In this document: positions 52,008-58,441 of the stretch, piece after piece
Layout of the letters: each line of letters begins with the position of its first letter
Numbering within the stretch: position 1 is the stretch's first letter
Origin: Phycisphaerae bacterium
GTDB taxonomy: Bacteria; Planctomycetota; Phycisphaerae; Sedimentisphaerales; UBA12454
Reading direction: 5' to 3'
NCBI GenBank assembly: GCA_041652575.1
Contig: JBAZHC010000008.1
Coordinates: forward strand, 62,001-126,000
DNA length: 64,000 bases
The notes under the pieces: generated by a model
Seen by the model: only the letters and a program-made list of their open reading frames with translations
Told to the model about the DNA's origin: nothing
The model's database searches: none
Position numbers and translations under genes: made by a program

Positions 52008-52257
52008 TTATAGACAGGGTCTTTGAACTGCTTCACAAAGATACTCTATAATAAGGATACCTGTACTGGTCTTGTACCTGCTGCGGAGATCGTTTAGCTG
52101 TTGTCGGCACGGCAACATAAACAGAGCCGCGAATCTAAAAGCGGATTGTGTTAAATCTGAACGATTGACTGCGGACAGAGTGTAGACTGACACTGTAAGC
52201 TTGTGACGCGTAGAGATACTACGCACAGCAGCTCTGGGACGCTCTTGGTATAGTGTC
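52008..52257 (+). ncRNA. Structured non-coding region (candidate leader RNA or ncRNA)
   Basis: Four stems lie in this gene-free stretch. TTATAG (52008-52013) pairs with CTATAA (52046-52051) around an inner stem TCTTTG (52020-52025) with CAAAGA (52036-52041). GTTGTC (52100-52105) pairs with GGCAAC (52111-52116), one G-T pair. GCGTAG (52208-52213) pairs with CTACGC (52219-52224), enclosed by GACACTGTA (52189-52197) with TATAGTGTC (52249-52257), one mismatch. No match to tmRNA, RNase P, SRP RNA or a known riboswitch was recognised. The surrounding 51791-52402 holds no convincing gene. Confidence 0.35.
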
Positions 52258-52402
52258 ACGGAACCGTTCTGCCGCTATGATACAAAAGATTTTTGGGGGT
52301 AATCCGACAATCGCTATACAGAGATTCTGCGCGCATTAAATGCCGCGGTATTAAAAAATTTAATTTGGGGTGAAAACTATTTTTTAGAAAATGGGGGTAA
52401 AT

Positions 52403-52960
52403 ATGAAGTTTTATTATGGGGTGTTTACGATTTGTGTTCTTTTAACTTTCTTTGGATTGGCCTGTGCTCAGAGTGACTATGCCATACTCGTGCAGGAAAG
52501 TCCCGCCGGTGCCGGCGTTATTAAGCCGGGCGTTGGCGTACACACAGTTGGAATTAACGAAACTATTACACTTACAACCGTTCCAAATACCGGCTGGAAA
52601 TTCGTTTACTGGCTTGGCGATGTGCAGGACCCGACTGCAAACAGAACCAAAGTAAATGTTAACGGCCCAAAAATTATCATCGCAGTTTTCGAAAGAGATG
52701 AATATGCGATGTTATCGCCTGCCGGGCCGCAGATTAGCGTAGGCCCGCCGGGATTGTACCCAAACTATGTATATAGCAGAGGCGGAGAATATACCGGCGG
52801 CGGTTCAAGAAGATATGATCCCCCGGATTATCCGCCATATAATCCTCCGGAAGAACCGGAAAATATGCCGCCGCCAGTGCCAGAAGAAATTCCGGAACCT
52901 GCAACAATGATGCTTTTAGGCCTGGGAACTTATCTTATATCAATAAAGAGAAAAAAATAA
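52403..52960 (+). CDS. PEP-CTERM sorting-domain protein
   Basis: An exported 185-residue protein. The signal peptide is MKFYYGVFTICVLLTFFGLACA; a Bacterial_repeat-type domain follows (residues about 30-85, GVHTVGINETITLTTVPNTGWKFVYWLGD), then a Pro/Gly/Tyr-rich linker, and the C-terminal sorting signal IPEPATMMLLGLGTYLISIKRKK. An exosortase elsewhere would process it. GGGGG five bases before ATG 52403 decides the start, in the same sequence context as cysE. It is followed by a second PEP-CTERM gene. Confidence 0.85.
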   Translation: MKFYYGVFTICVLLTFFGLACAQSDYAILVQESPAGAGVIKPGVGVHTVGINETITLTTVPNTGWKFVYWLGDVQDPTANRTKVNVNGPKIIIAVFERDEYAMLSPAGPQISVGPPGLYPNYVYSRGGEYTGGGSRRYDPPDYPPYNPPEEPENMPPPVPEEIPEPATMMLLGLGTYLISIKRKK

Positions 52961-52994
52961 TACCGAATAGATTGTTATTGAAAGGAAAGTGATA

Positions 52995-53630
52995 ATGAGA
53001 AAAAACCATACCAAAACACTTAAATTGGTTGGGCTCCTTATGATGACACTGCTGCTGCAAACAATAGCGAAAGCCGGATACTACCTGCCCGAAAGTTCAA
53101 CATGGCAGGGCTCTCGTTATTACAATGAGAACAACGTATATGCTTATGTTGAATATGCCGTCTATGATTCTGAAGCCTCGAATTATTACCCTGTACTGGA
53201 CGGTCAGGCTGACAGATTTCCCAAACCCGGCACGGGCCGATACATCTATGCCTATCAGGTATTAAATCTTAGCAGCACTTTGCCGCCGATAGCAACTTTC
53301 AAACTTCTTGGCGGCGACCCCTCCGCTGCAGATTATATCGGCTATGTAGATGACGAAAATGGCGGCCTGGTCCCGGACAATTTCGGCGGTTCTTTTATAT
53401 GGGAATTTACAAATGGTTATTTTACAGCTAATGAACATTCCGCATTTATGGTATTCACCACCGATTCAGCTCCGATTGCAGGCGAAATCAGTATCTCGAC
53501 GGAATACGGCATGGAACCCCCAATCTCTCCCGATGCCGTTACAGCAGATGCCGCTTCAATACCGGAGCCTGCTACAATAGCTCTACTCTCAATTGGTGCT
53601 TTTATGTATCGTAAAAAATTTACTAAATAA
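52995..53630 (+). CDS. PEP-CTERM sorting-domain protein
   Basis: An exported 211-residue protein with a signal peptide (MRKNHTKTLKLVGLLMMTLL), a beta-rich middle domain containing YAYQVLNLSSTLPPIATFKL and a terminal sorting signal IPEPATIALLSIGAFMYRKKF. AAGGA precedes ATG 52995; GTG 52989 is discarded. The gene follows the first PEP-CTERM gene by 34 bases and ends before a strong terminator, so the two form one transcript. Such proteins are surface or extracellular-matrix components. Confidence 0.85.
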   Translation: MRKNHTKTLKLVGLLMMTLLLQTIAKAGYYLPESSTWQGSRYYNENNVYAYVEYAVYDSEASNYYPVLDGQADRFPKPGTGRYIYAYQVLNLSSTLPPIATFKLLGGDPSAADYIGYVDDENGGLVPDNFGGSFIWEFTNGYFTANEHSAFMVFTTDSAPIAGEISISTEYGMEPPISPDAVTADAASIPEPATIALLSIGAFMYRKKFTK

Positions 53631-53742
53631 CCTCGCTAAGCAATAACTCGAAACCGCTTAGCTGCATCGAGAACCTGGTCCCCGGAATCTTATGCAGATA
53701 AAATGGAAACGGGTTATTACTTAGGTGAGGGAAGAATTGTAG

Positions 53743-53778
53743 GGCCGACAGTTGCAGGAACTGTCGGCCTGTTTTTTT
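53743..53778 (+). terminator. Intrinsic terminator of the PEP-CTERM pair
   Basis: GGCCGACAGTT (53743-53753) pairs exactly with AACTGTCGGCC (53759-53769) around a GCAGG loop, followed by TGTTTTTTT. An 11-bp stem with a T-run makes this a strong terminator. Confidence 0.88.
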
Positions 53779-53821
53779 GCGCCCCGATTTCATTTTTCTA
53801 TCCGGACAAAAACCGTCTGAA

Positions 53822-53960
53822 TAGTCAAAAGTGCGCAATAAAAAAATTGCGCAAATGTTAAAAATAAGATTTTTTTCAAATTTTTATCTCCAAACCAGAC
53901 AAGCACTTATAAATTCCGCCCAAAAAATTTCCGCAAAAAGTTCGTCAAAAGCGCGCAACT
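53822..53960. repeat. GTCAAAAGyGCGCAA direct repeats and a hairpin before the AP2/HNH gene
   Basis: GTCAAAAGTGCGCAA (from 53824) and GTCAAAAGCGCGCAA (from 53945) are near-identical direct repeats. The first overlaps a perfect 8-bp hairpin, TGCGCAAT (53832-53839) with ATTGCGCA (53846-53853). They lie in the 450-base gap before the AP2/HNH gene, which otherwise shows no gene. Confidence 0.4.
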
Positions 53961-54128
53961 TTTCAGGTAATACGGAGGGACTGTATTGGCTCTTCACAGG
54001 CAGTATTTTGAACATTCAAATTTTGGTAATTCGATATTGTTTCGAATTTCGATATTCGTATTTCGGATTTAATTTTAAATTCTTACGTGACCAATATTCC
54101 ATTCCATATCCCTGTTCCTGACGTTCTT

Positions 54129-54665
54129 ATGCGCATATTATTCGCCCCGCTGCTTCTCTATCGAAAATACAAATACGACCATCCTTTTATGCGCATCGAA
54201 CTAACACAGAACCAATATGCCATCGTTGACTTCGACGATTTTTGCAAACTCACCCGTTTCGAATGGTACGCCTATGACAACGGCAATACTTTTTACGCCG
54301 TCCGTCCCGGCTTCTACAATGGTTTCCCCTGCTTTATCCGGATGCACCGCGTCATTATGAACGCAAAAAGAGGCGTTGTCATCGACCACATCGACCATAA
54401 CGGCCTTAACAATTGCAAATACAATTTACGGCCTGCCACCCCCGCCGAAAACAGATTGAACAACCGCCGCGGCTTCAACAGCCCCACATCCAAATACAAA
54501 GGCGTTTTCTACGACAAACGCCGAAACAAATTCCGCGCCGTCATTTCTATCGATGGAAAGAAAAAACATCTCGGCTACTTCGACAATGAAATCGATGCCG
54601 CAAAGGCGTACGACAAGGCGGCAAGGGAATCTCGCGGCAGATTTGCAGTTTTGAATTTCGAATAA
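54129..54665 (+). CDS. AP2-domain HNH endonuclease-like protein
   Basis: A free-standing homing-endonuclease-type protein of about 178 residues. An HNH core is visible (RMHRVIMNAKRGVVIDHIDHNGLNNCKYNLRPATPAEN), followed by an AP2/ERF DNA-binding domain (SKYKGVFYDKRRNKFRAVISIDGKKKHLGYFDNEIDAAKAYDKAA). Close relatives usually begin near MRIELTQNQYAIVD, so ATG 54189 may be the real start; GTG 54087 is also open. No ribosome site favours any of them. It is likely a selfish gene; no intron or intein is visible next to it. Confidence 0.8.
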   Translation: MRILFAPLLLYRKYKYDHPFMRIELTQNQYAIVDFDDFCKLTRFEWYAYDNGNTFYAVRPGFYNGFPCFIRMHRVIMNAKRGVVIDHIDHNGLNNCKYNLRPATPAENRLNNRRGFNSPTSKYKGVFYDKRRNKFRAVISIDGKKKHLGYFDNEIDAAKAYDKAARESRGRFAVLNFE

Positions 54666-54723
54666 AATAACATCGCCGAAAGGCGATTCCTCAATCAAAA
54701 ACTCAAAATTAAAAATTAAAAAC

Positions 54724-55482
54724 TTATTTCATCTTCTGCGCCGTAACCAGCCAGTCCCACGGATATGGTTCTTTCATCCATCGCGGCGGCAAGTCAAACT
54801 CCGTATTCCACGGGTACTCGATTTTGCGAATATCCATAACCCGCATATTCCTGCTCTCCAAAATCGCCGCAAGCTCTTCTTTCAGATAATGCTTGGTTGG
54901 AACGCCGTCAATAGGAGCAATCCCCTGATGCAGGCCGCCATCGGATTTTTTCGCATCGCCGAAACTTGCGCGAGCAGCCGAGCCCGGCCGGACCCCATTG
55001 CGAAGGTTCCACTCAATCAGGCGGAAATCGACAAGCCCCGCAGACTCGAGCGAAGGCACAACGAGCACCATATACCCGTTTTTCAAAATATGCCCGGCCA
55101 TAACATCAAGTATTCGCACCCTCGGCGCAAGTGCCGGCATAATCAGCATATTTACGCTAAAAGCGAAATGAGTTTTTTCGAGCCGCAGGCCTGCCTTTGC
55201 CAAATCGGCTGTTATATATTCGATATTCGACAGATGTTTGTATTTGTTTTTCGCTCTCGCTATGAACTTGCCGGATATATCTATTGCTAAAACCCGGCCG
55301 AAATTTGCCGACAGCATCGGCAGAAAGTGCCCAATTCCGCAGCCGTAATCGCTGACTGTTTTTGCTGATGAGCCGTATTTCTTAATGAGTTTTAGAATCA
55401 GATGTTTTTTATCATTGTCCAATACGCTGAAGATTTCATCTTCGTAGTTATTTGCCAGACTGTTCCAGTATTCTCGTTTCAT
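54724..55482 (-). CDS. Class I SAM-dependent methyltransferase
   Basis: A 252-residue protein with the methyltransferase motif I region VSDYGCGIGHFLPMLSANFGRVLAIDISGKFIARA, then ITADLAKAGL (motif II) and FSVNMLIMPALAPRVRILDVMAGHILKNGYMVLVVPSLES (motifs III-IV). A late PRWMKEPYPWDWLVTAQK ends it. The substrate is not evident. GGAG five bases before ATG 55482 supports the start. It lies between the AP2/HNH gene and a REP-like palindrome. Confidence 0.85.
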   Translation of the reverse strand: MKREYWNSLANNYEDEIFSVLDNDKKHLILKLIKKYGSSAKTVSDYGCGIGHFLPMLSANFGRVLAIDISGKFIARAKNKYKHLSNIEYITADLAKAGLRLEKTHFAFSVNMLIMPALAPRVRILDVMAGHILKNGYMVLVVPSLESAGLVDFRLIEWNLRNGVRPGSAARASFGDAKKSDGGLHQGIAPIDGVPTKHYLKEELAAILESRNMRVMDIRKIEYPWNTEFDLPPRWMKEPYPWDWLVTAQKMK

Positions 55483-55551
55483 TTTATCTCCGCAGCTAAT
55501 ATACAACACGATTGCCTAAATCTCAAATCCATTTTTGCCCCACAAATATTT

Positions 55552-55577
55552 GTCATTCCCGCGCAGGCGGGAATCCA
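55552..55577. repeat. REP-like palindrome (ATTCCCGC family)
   Basis: ATTCCCGC-GCAG-GCGGGAAT is an 8-bp palindrome in the gap before the protease gene, of the kind scattered in many bacterial genomes. A second hairpin, AGTCC-GTA-GGACT followed by T residues, lies at 55684-55696. The rest of 55510-55796 shows no gene. Confidence 0.6.
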
Positions 55578-55796
55578 CGTCGTTTACTCATTGTCGCCAA
55601 AATCATTCGCAACGCAACAGAGCCCCGAATGTTAATGAGGGGTAATTCTTCTGTGTTCCGCGTCCTGGAGTTCTCCGTTAGGAGTCCGTAGGACTTTTTT
55701 CTTTCTCATTGCCTTTTCCCCTTTTCATGCTATAATCCCACCATCGCATTTGAGGAGGCAACCAATGGAGTGGAACAATTATTCAGAAAGGAAACT

Positions 55797-56723
55797 ATGG
55801 GTCTTTCAGATACTTACGAAAAGGTAAAACCTAGTATAGTTGCTTTCACCTCAAAATATTCGGTATTTACCAATCCTGAAGACTTAAATGAGAAGAATCT
55901 TTCTTTTCCACCAATAATTGGCACAGGTTTTATTATTAATAAAAACGGAATTATCGTCACGAATGATCACGTAGCGGAAGAAATAAAAAAACCTTGTGCA
56001 TTACCTTGTGCCAAAAAAGGTGAATGTGCTTATCAAGCGACCATTTTTAAAATCACAGAAGAATATCTTGTACAAGCACCTCTTGAAATATTAGAAATAT
56101 ACCAGCCTGAAAAACTTAAGACAAAGGGATTGTATTACGGGCCAAACAAACCAGATATAGCGATTGTTCTGGTAAAAGCTAGAGATTTGCCCGCCTTAGA
56201 ATTGGATACTTCGGAATTGAGAGAGGGTGTTGAAGTAGCCACAGCGGGATTTCCAATGGGAAAAGATCTACTTACTGCGCCAGGCTATCTTCATCAAATA
56301 ACCCCAACTTTGCAAAAAGGTATAATCAGTGCTGTACTGCCTTTTCAGGGAGCCATTCCACATGCTTATGCTGTAAATATTATGGTGCAAGGTGGTGCAA
56401 GCGGTTCACCTGTTTTCCTACCTGAAAGTGGAACAGTAATCGGAATTATAGATAGTTCTTTGATAGATTCAGTAGAAAGTATTCAAAAAGATACCTATCA
56501 AATACCAACAAATATTAGCTATGCTACACCTTCGTATCATATATCCAATTTCCTTAAAGAAGTTGAGGGTAATTATTCTTTTAAATTACCCCAAGATACA
56601 AAAACTTTTGATGATTTAATCGCTAATACAGAAAAAAAAATAGTGCGACCACATCAACCATATCCAAATTGTAAGATAATTAAAATGGAAATTAGGAATA
56701 GACCGTGTCCGCCTGCCCTGTGA
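55797..56723 (+). CDS. Trypsin-like (S1/Deg-type) serine protease without signal peptide
   Basis: A 308-residue protease fold with a full triad: H58 in VTNDHVAEE, D120 in KPDIAIVLVKA, and S202 in QGGASGSPVF. No PDZ domain is attached and no signal peptide is seen, so it may act in the cytosol. A cysteine-rich loop, CALPCAKKGEC (C67, C71, C77), follows the His. AAAGGA supports ATG 55797; GTG 55770 is an alternative. A different frame begins at ATG 55765 behind GAGGAGG and encodes 20 residues that overlap the start, perhaps a leader peptide. Base use is A+T-rich. Confidence 0.8.
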   Translation: MGLSDTYEKVKPSIVAFTSKYSVFTNPEDLNEKNLSFPPIIGTGFIINKNGIIVTNDHVAEEIKKPCALPCAKKGECAYQATIFKITEEYLVQAPLEILEIYQPEKLKTKGLYYGPNKPDIAIVLVKARDLPALELDTSELREGVEVATAGFPMGKDLLTAPGYLHQITPTLQKGIISAVLPFQGAIPHAYAVNIMVQGGASGSPVFLPESGTVIGIIDSSLIDSVESIQKDTYQIPTNISYATPSYHISNFLKEVEGNYSFKLPQDTKTFDDLIANTEKKIVRPHQPYPNCKIIKMEIRNRPCPPAL

Positions 56724-56780
56724 GATGTCCGCCCGCAGGCGAGACTTATCTCATCGGGGCTTATTTTTTTTAATTTAATC

Positions 56781-56807
56781 CCCCCATCGCAGGGATGGGG
56801 GCTAACC
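56781..56807. repeat. GGTTAGCC-type hairpin
   Basis: CCCCCATC (56781-56788 region) and GATGGGGG form a stem, followed by the head GGCTAACC. The head sequence GGTTAGCC is shared with the terminator repeat at 46983-47012 and its copy at 63721-63750, though the stem differs. Confidence 0.45.
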
Positions 56808-56860
56808 AAAATTTAAAAATTCCCATAAAAAAATCCATATACAAAAAAATCTCCATGTAT

Positions 56861-56919
56861 CTATGCTTGTATGCAGTATATCGTCGGGAGATGGCTTACG
56901 CCACTGCATACAAGCATAG
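56861..56919. repeat. 17-bp perfect inverted repeat
   Basis: CTATGCTTGTATGCAGT (56861-56877) is the exact reverse complement of ACTGCATACAAGCATAG (56903-56919), loop 25 bases. It opens a gene-free 900-base stretch (56724-57651) that has two more large palindromes. There is no T-run, so termination is not indicated. Confidence 0.7.
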
Positions 56920-57075
56920 TGAAAAACCTGTTAGAATCTCCACCGTCTAAAACCCCTCACTACAAAAACCCCATAGATTAAAACCCCTGCGTTTTCCCTG
57001 GAGGTTGATTGACGTTCGTCAACTACCGATTTTCAGCCTAAAAACAAGCTTGCACAACTCACGTCGGCGCAGGTT

Positions 57076-57196
57076 TTTGTTTCAGCAAGGCTTTTAAGCC
57101 TGTGTACAAAGCATAACGGCTGACACAGAAACTTGTTTCGAGTAAAGCCGTTGCTTTGTACGCAAAATTATTTGAAAAATAATTTGCTGAAACAAA
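57076..57196. repeat. Large imperfect palindrome (about 120 bases)
   Basis: Outer arms TTTGTTTCAGCAA (57076-57088) and TTGCTGAAACAAA (57184-57196) are exact inverted repeats. Inner arms GTACAAAGC-AT-AACGGCT (57104-57121) and AGCCGTT-GCTTTGTAC (57146-57161) pair with a 2-base bulge. Together they form a long hairpin of the size of a small structured element. No coding frame of note crosses it. Confidence 0.65.
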
Positions 57197-57327
57197 TACT
57201 TCGTGCCCTTCGTGTTCTCAGTGGTGAAAAAAAATCCTTCAGCCGCCATTCCCCGCAAATCTTAAATCTTTTATTGCTTTAACTTTTTCGGTATTGTTTA
57301 GCCGTTGCCGCTTGAGGCAGCGTTTCA

Positions 57328-57481
57328 TTGCTTTAAGACGCAATCGCGAAGCGATAATAAATTTCAAAATATAGACCCGGAATAAGCCATGTCCGCAGTA
57401 GCTTTAGCGAAGGCGGATTGCTTATCAGAGGGTCTATTCTGAAATTTTACAATCCCGACTTTTAGGGATGTCTTAAAGCAA
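57328..57481. repeat. Large imperfect palindrome (about 155 bases)
   Basis: TTGCTTTAAGAC (57328-57339) and GTCTTAAAGCAA (57470-57481) are exact inverted arms. Inner arms around 57359-57378 (ATTTCAAAATATAGACCC) and 57430-57447 (GGGTCTATTCTGAAAT) pair imperfectly, and the centre holds AATAAGC/GCTTAT. It lies 130 bases after the previous palindrome. Phrase repeats of the CCGCGnnAATC and CACAGAG types fill 57545-57648. Confidence 0.65.
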
Positions 57482-57651
57482 TTACTTCGTGTCATTTTCG
57501 TGTTAATTCGTGGTTAATAATATTCGCAGAACACCGCATTAAAGCAATTGGCCGTGTAAATCCGCGCAATCAGCGTCTAAAATACTCTGTGGTCTCGGTG
57601 TCCTCTGTGGCTAATTAAATCCGCGTCGTCCGTGAAATCCGCGGTTAATTT

Positions 57652-57981
57652 TTACGACCTACGAAAGACCGCAACGATGTTTTCCACTTCAACGACGAAC
57701 AGTTTATTATCTCCTTCGAAGTCGACTGGTATAGCGCCTTTTGGATTGAACAGGACTTTATCGTATTGTTTGAGGGGGATTTCCGGCATATTTTCCACCT
57801 CGGCAGAGACCGCTACTACTCTGCCGGTGATAGTTGGTATTTCGATATTGTCGGGGAGTTTGATACCGCCTTTGGTTTCTTTTTTATCTTCATCTTTACG
57901 GATGAGGACTCTTTTGCCGATTGGTTCGACTGTTTCTATGGGCTTTAATTCGGGATTATTTATCTCTTTTTCAGGCATCAT
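57652..57981 (-). CDS. groES: Co-chaperonin GroES (divergent, stand-alone)
   Basis: A 109-residue GroES-fold protein: IETVEPIGKRVLIRKDEDKKETKGGIKLPDN at the N-terminus, PTITGRVVAVSAE, and YDKVLFNPKGAIPVDFEGDNKLFVVEVENIVAVF at the end. It has about 12 extra N-terminal residues and lacks a groEL neighbour, which is unusual since groES and groEL are normally one operon; a second groES-groEL pair may exist elsewhere. Several mobile-loop positions differ from the usual GGI/VLT pattern (here GGIKLPDN). Confidence 0.85.
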   Translation of the reverse strand: MMPEKEINNPELKPIETVEPIGKRVLIRKDEDKKETKGGIKLPDNIEIPTITGRVVAVSAEVENMPEIPLKQYDKVLFNPKGAIPVDFEGDNKLFVVEVENIVAVFRRS

Positions 57982-58286
57982 ACATCTCTAAGATTTAAAA
58001 TATATCTTATCTGTAATTATTTTATTAACAGCTTTTTTGTGATTAATCAATAATATTCCGGCCCAAATTCCGGAGAAATATAGCCGAAAATCCAAAATAT
58101 ATCACCGCTATAACTTCTTTTGATATAATACTATACAATCTTTAATATCTTTTGTCCAGCTTTAAATCCCCCTGTTTAACAGCTATTTCTTCAAAAAAAT
58201 AAAAATATATATTTTTGCTTTGTTTTTAGTGGTAAATTTTTAATGAAAAGGTGAACAAACTGTCGATTATGTAGTATATAAAATTG

Positions 58287-58356
58287 AAATCTTCTTCTTC
58301 CTCCTCCTGCGAGCAGTATGCGTTTCTTCACCGGGCGCGACTGCTCGTTTTTTTTT
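58287..58356 (+). ncRNA. Candidate small RNA with anti-Shine-Dalgarno run
   Basis: No plus-strand gene lies in 56724-61173, yet a strong terminator ends at 58356. A weak promoter (TGAACA 58252-58257, TATATA 58275-58280, 17 bases apart) would start an RNA near 58287. The RNA begins with a C/U-rich stretch containing CCTCCTCCT, complementary to AGGAGGAGG ribosome sites, then the hairpin. That layout is like known CU-rich regulatory RNAs. The promoter is weak, so this is tentative. Confidence 0.35.
58310..58356 (+). terminator. Orphan intrinsic terminator
   Basis: CGAGCAGT (58310-58317) pairs with ACTGCTCG (58340-58347), with an inner GCG/CGC pair in the loop, followed by nine T residues. The stem plus T-run favours plus-strand termination; nearby genes on both sides are on the minus strand, so it belongs to a separate transcript. 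The gap 57982-58441 contains nothing else I can name. Confidence 0.7.
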
Positions 58357-58441
58357 CACTTGGTTTTATCAGGATTTTGGAACTACCGATTCAATCTTTT
58401 CTAATCTATCAAGGGCAACTAACCGGCTCTATCAGGGACAA

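Noticed and set aside
52008..52259. 83-codon minus-strand frame in the structured region
   Set aside because: Its codons coincide with the stems on the other strand and composition is not protein-like; the RNA-structure reading explains it better.
51840..52402. Known structural RNA (tmRNA, RNase P RNA, SRP RNA, 6S) in the region before the PEP-CTERM genes
   Set aside because: None of the conserved cores (for example the RNase P GAGGAAAGTCC block or the SRP GGAAGCAG loop) was found on either strand.
53623..53838. 71-codon minus-strand frame after the second PEP-CTERM gene
   Set aside because: It covers the intrinsic terminator and has no start signals.
53831..54121. 96-codon plus-strand frame before the AP2/HNH gene
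   Set aside because: It starts in a hairpin, is very A+T-rich and has no start signals or family match.
54129..54665. Intron or intein hosting the AP2/HNH gene
   Set aside because: No split host gene or intron boundary flanks it; neighbouring genes are complete.
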